Source of the DNA: QPIN01 sp964535875
Lineage (GTDB): Bacteria; Pseudomonadota; Gammaproteobacteria; Methylococcales; Methylomonadaceae
Length of the DNA stretch: 8,647 nucleotides
Assembly (NCBI GenBank): GCA_964535875.1
Contig: CAZHUE010000118.1
Coordinates: 1-8,647, forward strand
Direction: 5' to 3'
Positions 1 through 5,376 of the stretch are shown piece after piece; position 1 is the stretch's first letter, and each line of letters begins with the position of its first letter. The notes beneath the pieces are model-generated. The model searched no databases and was not told the DNA's origin. It saw only the letters and a program-made list of their open reading frames with translations. The position numbers and the translations under genes are program-made.

Positions 1-424
1 AACAAGCTTTTGGCGGTAATCGCTTTCGACCATGCGCCAATCCATCTTTAATTTATTTGAGGATTTAACTACCAAACATCTAACATTGGATTGCCAAGTA
101 CAATTAATTGGAGTCTACCCAGAAAGTCTAAAAAGGGTGTGCCTAATTCAATAATACAGGAAAATTATTTTTATAACCAGCCGGTTACATTTTTTAGTGG
201 GATCTAATTATATTAATAGTTTGTTTTATCTTTTTTGTTCAAAATGAACTCAGAAAATTTAGCAATAACTACGAAGATAGGTTAATTTCACACAAGCTAT
301 TTCCAAAATTAAAAGTACCTGTTAGAACTCTTATGGATTTCTTATCAGAAGTTATAAAATAGAACTAAAGGAGATTATTGATCATACCGTCTTGTAAGAA
401 AAACCCATTCGGAATGTACAAAAA
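1..424. other. AT-rich stretch without an intact gene, downstream of the operon
   Basis: No ORF of credible length or family occurs here on either strand. The plus strand has a 40-codon open frame at 32-154 (starting MRQSIFNLFEDL and including CQVQLIGVYPESLK) that I cannot assign, plus the LysR-like tail at 282-362. A 5-bp inverted repeat (TAACC, four bases, GGTTA, 174-187) precedes a T-run on the plus strand but is too weak to call a terminator. No clear Rho-independent terminator for the minus-strand operon is seen after 425. The stretch looks like eroded DNA, possibly tied to the recombination suggested inside the neighbouring fusion gene. Confidence 0.5.
282..362 (+). pseudogene. Possible remnant of a LysR-type regulator C-terminus
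   Basis: The plus strand reads LISHKLFPKLKVPVRTLMDF followed by LSEVIK and a TAG stop. LysR-type regulators often end in a similar way, with a Phe/Tyr-Pro, then a basic stretch, then VRxFxDFL. The same frame is open back only to a stop at 195-197, and the residues before 282 show no LysR effector-domain pattern. No start codon or full domain is present. If real, it is a decayed gene end facing the operon's 3' end. The match is short and could be chance. Confidence 0.3.
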
Positions 425-2008
425 TCAGCCTAAACCTTCAATCCAATTTTCAAAATCTTTATCCCAAAAATTTTTGTGACTATATGTGCAATTATTTCCA
501 GGCACTAAGTTTTTCCTAAAAGGAGTATCTTTCCAAAAACAAAACATTTTTTTATTTAATGCTCCAGCAACATGATACCAGCCTGTATCATTAGTTATGA
601 CAATTTTAGCACCATTAATTTCTCTGAGTATTTGATCAACACTCTCTAAAATTACTTCTACCTTATGTTCATGCTTTGAGTGTTCAACAAGAGGTTTTAA
701 ATAATCATTGTAATCGGCTATAGACCCAATAAATTTAATTTTCATTTTAATTTTATCAATAGCTTTTTTATAATGAATGTCAGGTATATGCTTTTTCTCT
801 TCCCATGCACTATTGGGAAAACACCCTTTTATAATTACAGCATAATCACTATTATCCGTAGATTTTAATTTAGGAGCATATGTTAATGGCGTAGAAGTAA
901 ATTGAATTTCTTTTTTATCACAAATTGTTTGATGTATAAATTTATAGTCTTCTATTTCCATATTTATAAGATTAGTACCAAACAGTTTTGTTAATTTTCT
1001 TTTTTTTACTTGATCTTGGTTAATAATTTCAATTTTATTCCAATTTTTATAAATCTCTTTTAAATATTCTGTTGAAAAAACTACAGGTACTGGTGTTTTA
1101 TAAAAATCATAAAGAGTTTTAATTGTAGGTGTACACATTACAAAATTACCAAGTCTGTATTCCTTTGTCTGATGCACATAAAAATCTATAAATGAAGGAC
1201 TAGATTTACCTTGTTTTTTTACAAATGCCTCTTTCAATGTTAAAAACTCTTTACAAAAAGGTAAAGCTAACTTCTCGCACATCTCCCGCATCATCCTCTC
1301 AGGATCTGCCGCAAAACCCTCACGCCGAATTACAATTAAATCTGAGTTAGCTTCCATAAAAGCAAACATGCTTTGGCAATATTCTTCAAAACTAAAATGA
1401 GGCATGCCTGATTGAGCTGCACAATAAACAGGATAACTATCAACAGGATCAGTTACAACAATAAGCGAACGGACAGTAAATTGACGATTAAGCAGAGTTA
1501 ACAAATCTGGTGATTGAGTTTTATCTGTTTGAGACAAACAATGATTATCACAAATTATTAGCCGTTGACCGATTTGATTGCTTTCTTTCTGTATTTGTTG
1601 CAGGTCATTTAAAAAGACTTTAATTCGATATTCATCCTCAGAATTACTTTCAGTTTGGTTGTTAGAGTTAATACTTCTTGCAACCAGTGTTTGATTTTTT
1701 ATAGTGTCTTTAAAACTATTATTATTGGGATGAATGTCTGTTAATACGCGAGTATTAGGTATTGTCGCCAAGCTGGATAACAATGGAGAATCTAACGGTA
1801 AGCCAAAATGATGTATTGTACGCAAAGGTTCCTGGCTCTGTTCCTGATGCTGTTCGCAAAGTTCCAGACATTGTTCCAGCAGGCTGGGTATTGGCACATC
1901 AAGTGCTGCCGGTTTTTGTTCGCTAATTGACGATTGTTTTAACAAAGCCAGGCTTTCATCAATCACTTGATAAAGCTTTTTCTGTATTGAATTATTAGCT
2001 GGTTTCAT
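425..2008 (-). CDS. Fusion of degenerate sulfotransferase-like domain and GT9/heptosyltransferase-like domain
   Basis: This 527-residue protein joins two unrelated halves. Residues 60-265 follow the plan of a sulfotransferase-like protein: HHFGLPLDSPLLSSLATIPN (66-85, degenerate donor loop), VLTDIHP (88-94), SLIVVTDPVDSYPVY (181-195), FEEYCQSMFAFME (207-219) and LIVIRREGFAADPERMM (224-240). The arginine usual in the RHPxDS-like motif is threonine (T186), and the donor loop lacks GT. Residues 273-527 resemble GT9 enzymes such as heptosyltransferases: RLGNFVMCTPTIKTLYDFYK (285-304), YAVIIKGCFPNSAWEEKKHI (389-408), MKIKFIGSIAD (422-432) and ITNDTGWYHVAGALNKKMFC (471-490), the C-terminal nucleotide-sugar site. 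The 3' half is far more AT-rich than the 5' half. The ATG at 2008 is 6 nt after the hepT stop, with no well-placed Shine-Dalgarno sequence. It may be a true bifunctional protein or a recombination chimera with only the GT9 half active. It ends the visible operon. Confidence 0.75.
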   Translation of the reverse strand: MKPANNSIQKKLYQVIDESLALLKQSSISEQKPAALDVPIPSLLEQCLELCEQHQEQSQEPLRTIHHFGLPLDSPLLSSLATIPNTRVLTDIHPNNNSFKDTIKNQTLVARSINSNNQTESNSEDEYRIKVFLNDLQQIQKESNQIGQRLIICDNHCLSQTDKTQSPDLLTLLNRQFTVRSLIVVTDPVDSYPVYCAAQSGMPHFSFEEYCQSMFAFMEANSDLIVIRREGFAADPERMMREMCEKLALPFCKEFLTLKEAFVKKQGKSSPSFIDFYVHQTKEYRLGNFVMCTPTIKTLYDFYKTPVPVVFSTEYLKEIYKNWNKIEIINQDQVKKRKLTKLFGTNLINMEIEDYKFIHQTICDKKEIQFTSTPLTYAPKLKSTDNSDYAVIIKGCFPNSAWEEKKHIPDIHYKKAIDKIKMKIKFIGSIADYNDYLKPLVEHSKHEHKVEVILESVDQILREINGAKIVITNDTGWYHVAGALNKKMFCFWKDTPFRKNLVPGNNCTYSHKNFWDKDFENWIEGLG

Positions 2009-2014
2009 AATTTT

Positions 2015-2449
2015 TTATAATCCAGGTCGATTCAATGATGTGTTCTTAGTCAGTATTGCAGAAGAATATTGTAAAAATTCATCTAAGTGCTGGGTGATTA
2101 TTTTAATAGTAATGGGTACTTGCAAGTTTTGATATTCATGAACTGCTATGTTGCGAAACCCTATCATCCGTTTCAGAGAATCAGCTAATTTTTTATCAAT
2201 CCAGTCATTATCTGCTAACAGCTTAAAAACATCTCGGGCACTTTGTGGAATTCCTAAATGTTCACGACGTATCAAGTGCTGTCCCATATCCAATGCGGCT
2301 TCACATGCGCGTTGGATATTTAAAATAGCGGCATCCTGCCGTGTATAATTACTTGAAAATCCCTCAGGGTCTACCTCGTATTCTTCAATCGCTCGTGCTA
2401 CGCAACGTTCTATCGTTGCTGCTTTATTGATTAATATATCATCATGCAT
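2015..2449 (-). CDS. hepT: HepT-like HEPN ribonuclease toxin (DUF86)
   Basis: This 144-residue, all-helical protein is of the HepT/DUF86 type, the toxin partner of MntA. Known HepT is a metal-independent RNase that cuts RNA, including tRNA in one studied case. The HEPN catalytic signature RX4HXY is intact as RNIAVHEY (R99, H104, Y106); Y106 is the residue AMPylated by MntA in the characterised system. Other family features are the N-terminal helix with TIERCVARAIEEY, NIQRACEAALDMGQHLI (44-60) and SLKRMIGFRN. An upstream in-frame ATG at 2476 would add nine residues. I chose 2449 because the family usually begins just before the first helix and because GGA lies 7 nt upstream. Its start overlaps the mntA stop by 8 nt, so the antitoxin is translated first and the toxin is probably coupled to it. 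The TAA stop lies 6 nt before the next gene. Confidence 0.9.
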   Translation of the reverse strand: MHDDILINKAATIERCVARAIEEYEVDPEGFSSNYTRQDAAILNIQRACEAALDMGQHLIRREHLGIPQSARDVFKLLADNDWIDKKLADSLKRMIGFRNIAVHEYQNLQVPITIKIITQHLDEFLQYSSAILTKNTSLNRPGL

Positions 2450-2936
2450 AGACTTTTCCGCGTTGCTGAATATCATTCAATAATTCGGCTCTAGCGGTAT
2501 CCAGAGCTATTTTTTCGCTCAACACAAAACATTCAAATAATCCTGCATCAGGTTGTTTAGCAAATAGAACTATTCCTGTTTGCAATATTTGATATTGCAT
2601 AACGGTTGAGGCTGCGCGCATATCTAATAAATCAACATGACAGCCTGCTAACTCTGCTAATTGGCTGGATAAATCCCATAATCCATAAGGCGTAGTATAT
2701 CCAGCAACTAATACGGCCAAATCTAAATCACTATTTTCATGGGCGCAACCTGTAACCCGGCTACCAAAGGCATAAACAGCTAATATATTGGGTATCTCTG
2801 ATTGTATCAAAGTAAGTAAGGGTTGATATGTACTGAGCCTGGAATAACCGGTTTGGTTTGAAGTGCAATGCAAGCCAGGTTTTTGTTTGATGTTGTTGTT
2901 ATTTTTTGACCCATCATTGATATTTGTTTTCATCAT
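2442..2936 (-). CDS. mntA: MntA-type nucleotidyltransferase antitoxin (type VII toxin-antitoxin)
   Basis: This is a minimal nucleotidyltransferase of the MNT family. In the characterised HepT-MntA pair, MntA neutralises the HEPN RNase HepT by adding AMP to a tyrosine of the toxin. The diagnostic GSX10DXD motif is complete: FGSRVTG followed by SDLDLAV, with G59, S60, D71 and D73 counted from a GTG at 2939. CHVDLLD supplies the third acidic strand (D104). About 40 residues precede the core, including an Asn-rich stretch (NNNNIK), longer than usual. Three in-frame starts overlap the methyltransferase TGA: GTG at 2939, ATG at 2936 and ATG at 2933. I chose 2936 because its ATG shares one base with the stop; a TTG at 2873 would give a more typical length. 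The ORF overlaps hepT by 8 nt. A housekeeping role or a different nucleotidyl target is possible, but the hepT neighbour makes the call strong. Confidence 0.88.
   Translation of the reverse strand: MMKTNINDGSKNNNNIKQKPGLHCTSNQTGYSRLSTYQPLLTLIQSEIPNILAVYAFGSRVTGCAHENSDLDLAVLVAGYTTPYGLWDLSSQLAELAGCHVDLLDMRAASTVMQYQILQTGIVLFAKQPDAGLFECFVLSEKIALDTARAELLNDIQQRGKVYA
2453..2459 (-). promoter_or_regulatory. Weak ribosome binding site supporting the hepT start at 2449
   Basis: The minus strand reads GGAAAAG TCT ATG here, with GGA 7 nt upstream of the ATG at 2449. The alternative ATG at 2476 has no purine-rich stretch at a suitable distance. The site lies inside the end of mntA, so toxin translation probably depends on ribosomes finishing the antitoxin. 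Confidence 0.45.
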
Positions 2937-4426
2937 CACTTACTCAATTTAAAGTTAAGCAGTCTGAAAATACTGTGACGTTTTTTATCATCAGATAACT
3001 GTGATTGATTTTGTTCTGGCTGTTCTTGTGATATTTGATGAAAATAACCTGCTGCCAAACTCAACCGTTCACTCAACTTATTCAGTAGTTCATGTTGATT
3101 TTCCTGTGTAACTAATGCGGCTTGATAACGTTGCTGTAAATCTTTTAAATCATTTTCTTTCAACATTTGTAATTTTAGGCTAAGAGCAGTGGTTTGTTTT
3201 GCCTCGTCAAGTTCTTGCTGTCGTTCATTTTCTTTATTTCTGAAATTTTTTAAATCATTTTCCAGACCTGATATTTGTTTTTTTAGATCTTCCATTTCTT
3301 CGGTCTGAACCGCTATTTTCTTAACTTGATCCTGTTTTGTTTTGTTTAATTGATCAATCTGACTTTGCTTTTCTTTTGCAGTTTTGATTTGAACATCTCG
3401 TTCTTTAGTCAGTTCTTCAATTTTTTTGTGCGCTTTTGCAGTCAGTTTTGTTTGTTCTTGTTTGGCTTTGTTTAATTGTTCAATCTGAGTTTGCTTTTCT
3501 GTTGCAGTTTTGATTTGAGCATTACGATCTTTAGTCAGTTCTTCGATATCCTTCTGAGCTTCTCCTGTCAGTTTTTGAATTTTGTGTTGATACTCTTCAG
3601 ATAATTTTATTTGCTCGTCTTTAACTTGATTTAATTCCTCTATCTGACGCTGTCTTTCCAATACTGCTTTAGTTTGGATATTACATTCCAGTTTTAGTTT
3701 TTTTATATTATTCTGGTATTCGGCCAATAATTTTGTTTGCTCTTGTGCCTCTATACTTAATTTCTTAATTTGTTGTTGACTCTGTAGTAACTCAATTTTC
3801 TCATGGTTTCGTCGAAAATACAGCTTTTGGAAGATAGGGCTAAACTTTTCATTTTCTTGATGTTCATGGTCAAAGCCAATGGGCCCCAATAAATCAATTA
3901 TTTTTTCATGTTGATCCTGTTTATATAATTGTTCTGTACTACTACGAATAATTATTCCACTAAATTGTTGCAATAAACTTTCTGAGGTTGTTTTAATTAT
4001 CTGGAACTCTACACCTTGTACTTCTATGATAAGAACATGGTGGTGATTTTTATCTAAAGCATAGCTGTGCAGAAGGTTGCTCAAGGTTTCCGTTGTAACA
4101 GGCTGCTCATCAACAATAGTCAGGCTTGGGTAAAAGTCTAGAATTTTATCTGGTATCAATAAGCTACTGTCACGTTGATTGCTTAATATTTTTAGCGTCT
4201 GCTGTTTATTATCTGCTACGGCATAAGCTAAAACATCAATATTTATTTTTGATTGAGTACTATTCTGTAATTTTGATACTTGCTGGTTATCTGCTTCAAT
4301 TAATACAATTTTCTGTGGTCTAAGTTCCTCATAACTTGGTAGTTCATGGCATAGGCCAGCCCCAACATGAACTATATGTCCAATAGGTTTGGGTAGTGTC
4401 TGTAAACTATCAAATAACTTTTTCAT
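2936..4426 (-). CDS. FkbM-family methyltransferase with long coiled-coil tail
   Basis: Residues 1-205 form a class I SAM-dependent methyltransferase domain of FkbM type, which in this setting would O-methylate a sugar hydroxyl. The SAM-binding glycine motif is HIVHVGAGLC (17-26), the acidic end of strand 2 is VLIEAD (41-46), and VLIIEVQGVEFQII (131-144) matches the FkbM signature usually read as LKIDVQGxE. Residues about 206-450 are a continuous charged coiled coil containing 42-residue repeats, described separately. KLQMLKENDLKDLQQRYQAA (418-437) and HELLNKLSERLSLAAGYFHQI (445-465) form a C-terminal segment I recall from other glycan-locus coiled-coil proteins. At 496 residues it is about twice a minimal FkbM domain, and the extra is nearly all coiled coil. 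The ATG lies 2 nt after the GT2 stop, with only a weak purine run (TAGAG) before it. Its TGA stop overlaps the start region of the antitoxin gene. The methyl acceptor is unknown. Confidence 0.85.
   Translation of the reverse strand: MKKLFDSLQTLPKPIGHIVHVGAGLCHELPSYEELRPQKIVLIEADNQQVSKLQNSTQSKINIDVLAYAVADNKQQTLKILSNQRDSSLLIPDKILDFYPSLTIVDEQPVTTETLSNLLHSYALDKNHHHVLIIEVQGVEFQIIKTTSESLLQQFSGIIIRSSTEQLYKQDQHEKIIDLLGPIGFDHEHQENEKFSPIFQKLYFRRNHEKIELLQSQQQIKKLSIEAQEQTKLLAEYQNNIKKLKLECNIQTKAVLERQRQIEELNQVKDEQIKLSEEYQHKIQKLTGEAQKDIEELTKDRNAQIKTATEKQTQIEQLNKAKQEQTKLTAKAHKKIEELTKERDVQIKTAKEKQSQIDQLNKTKQDQVKKIAVQTEEMEDLKKQISGLENDLKNFRNKENERQQELDEAKQTTALSLKLQMLKENDLKDLQQRYQAALVTQENQHELLNKLSERLSLAAGYFHQISQEQPEQNQSQLSDDKKRHSIFRLLNFKLSK
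3332..3742 (-). repeat. Tandem 126-nt coding repeat in the coiled coil (three units, one with an 11-codon insert)
   Basis: Within the methyltransferase tail, residues 229-270, 271-323 and 324-365 are three related units of 42, 53 and 42 residues; a degenerate fourth begins at 366. Each starts EQxKL and ends near QIE(E/Q)LN or QIDQLN. The 42-residue period is six heptads (126 nt). The middle unit differs by 11 extra residues, IQKLTGEAQKD or thereabouts, the length of one hendecad. Residues 294-323 and 336-365 agree at 23 of 30 positions by my count. On the plus strand the string GTTTTGATTTGA recurs at 3381 and 3507, exactly 126 nt apart. This points to internal duplication of coiled-coil DNA. 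Confidence 0.8.
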
Positions 4427-4428
4427 CT

Positions 4429-5376
4429 CTAATTTTTATTATTTTTACTTTGGCGGGCGGTCTGAGTATTATCTTCGTCAGCTAATTTACATTTGTCTAA
4501 ACGATTATCTTTTGCAATATTGTTTTTCAATTGTATAGCTTCATCTTTGATTAAATAATCAGCGCCTTCGTCAATAAAAGTTTCAATATGCTGTCTTAAA
4601 TTGTTAAACCCCCAATTCTCAGGGGACTGATTTAATAATTCATCCCTATAAGTCAGTAACCAATGTCCAGGCGCATAACCTAAATACCGAGCAATAACCT
4701 GCATTCCTTCTAATGCCACAGTTCGCCTCATTTTTTGCGTAATGCAGTCTTCATGTAATCTTGATTGTGCTTGTACTTCATCAATAAAACCTATTCGCCC
4801 TGAAAATTGAGTAAAGACTTGCAACCAATAGTCGAAATCAAAAGCCGTTTTTAATCTCTCATCTAATTTGCCTAAAAGTAGGAATACCGTGCGTTTAAAA
4901 AAGACAGTCGGTTGACAGATAAAGCATCCATTTGAAAATTGTTTTAAAGATATATTAGGTGGCAGGGTAGGGTAGCGGTCAATTATTCGTCCATTAATAT
5001 CAATATGTTCAGCCTGTCCATAAACCATTACTTTGTTATCATCATCTAATACATGTACTGCTTTTTTTATCGTATCTTGTGCATATAAATCATCTGAATT
5101 TAACCAGCCTATAAGACTTCCTCTAACCTGAGATAAGGCTTTATTAATGGCATTAGCCGGGCCATTATCTTTCTCGGAAAACCAGTTTAATCGGGAATCC
5201 TGTTTCTGCTTTTTCTGCAAAATACCTAATGTGCTATCAGTAGACTGACCATCAGCAACAATAAGTTCTATTTTAGTATATGATTGATTTAAAACACTAT
5301 CAATAGCTTGTTCTATAAAATCAGCCTGATTTAAAGAGGGCATAACAATTGAAACAAGAGGTTGTGAGCTCTTCAC
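4429..5376 (-). CDS. Glycosyltransferase family 2 (GT-A fold)
   Basis: This 315-residue protein is a cytoplasmic inverting GT2-type sugar transferase. It should move a sugar from a nucleotide donor to a lipid-linked or protein-linked glycan. The nucleotide-binding N-terminus shows PLVSIVMPSLNQADFIEQAI (6-25) and SVLNQSY, followed by ELIVADGQSTDST (37-49). The DxD-equivalent metal site is WLNSDDLY (91-98). CQPTVFFKR (154-162) and AFDFDYWLQV (178-187) fit the acceptor side and catalytic-base region of WcaA-like enzymes. No membrane helix is seen, so it is not a processive synthase. The last 35 or so residues are polar and Lys/Asn-rich and look like a disordered tail. It starts with GTG directly after the TAA of the upstream gene, which points to translational coupling; no good Shine-Dalgarno sequence is visible. 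Its stop lies 2 nt before the methyltransferase ATG. The donor sugar cannot be predicted. Confidence 0.92.
   Translation of the reverse strand: MKSSQPLVSIVMPSLNQADFIEQAIDSVLNQSYTKIELIVADGQSTDSTLGILQKKQKQDSRLNWFSEKDNGPANAINKALSQVRGSLIGWLNSDDLYAQDTIKKAVHVLDDDNKVMVYGQAEHIDINGRIIDRYPTLPPNISLKQFSNGCFICQPTVFFKRTVFLLLGKLDERLKTAFDFDYWLQVFTQFSGRIGFIDEVQAQSRLHEDCITQKMRRTVALEGMQVIARYLGYAPGHWLLTYRDELLNQSPENWGFNNLRQHIETFIDEGADYLIKDEAIQLKNNIAKDNRLDKCKLADEDNTQTARQSKNNKN

Noticed and set aside
174..199. Rho-independent terminator on the plus strand
   Set aside because: The stem is only 5 bp (TAACC/GGTTA) and the T-run is interrupted; no gene clearly ends just before it.
392..421. Inverted repeat TTGTA ... 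TACAA with an inner CATTCGGAATG palindrome as operon terminator
   Set aside because: The arms are short, the inner palindrome leaves a one-base loop, and no T-run follows on the minus strand.
366..424. Start of a plus-strand gene after the AAAGGAG sequence near 367-373
   Set aside because: The frame after it has no ATG at a suitable distance and closes soon within the antisense of the fusion gene.
2148..2348. Plus-strand open frame of 66 codons opposite hepT
   Set aside because: It lies fully antisense to a gene with intact HEPN motifs, and its translation shows no family pattern.
4126..4323. Plus-strand open frame of 65 codons with hydrophobic stretches
   Set aside because: It is antisense to the conserved methyltransferase domain; the hydrophobic look comes from reading the reverse of Gln/Lys/Asn-rich codons.
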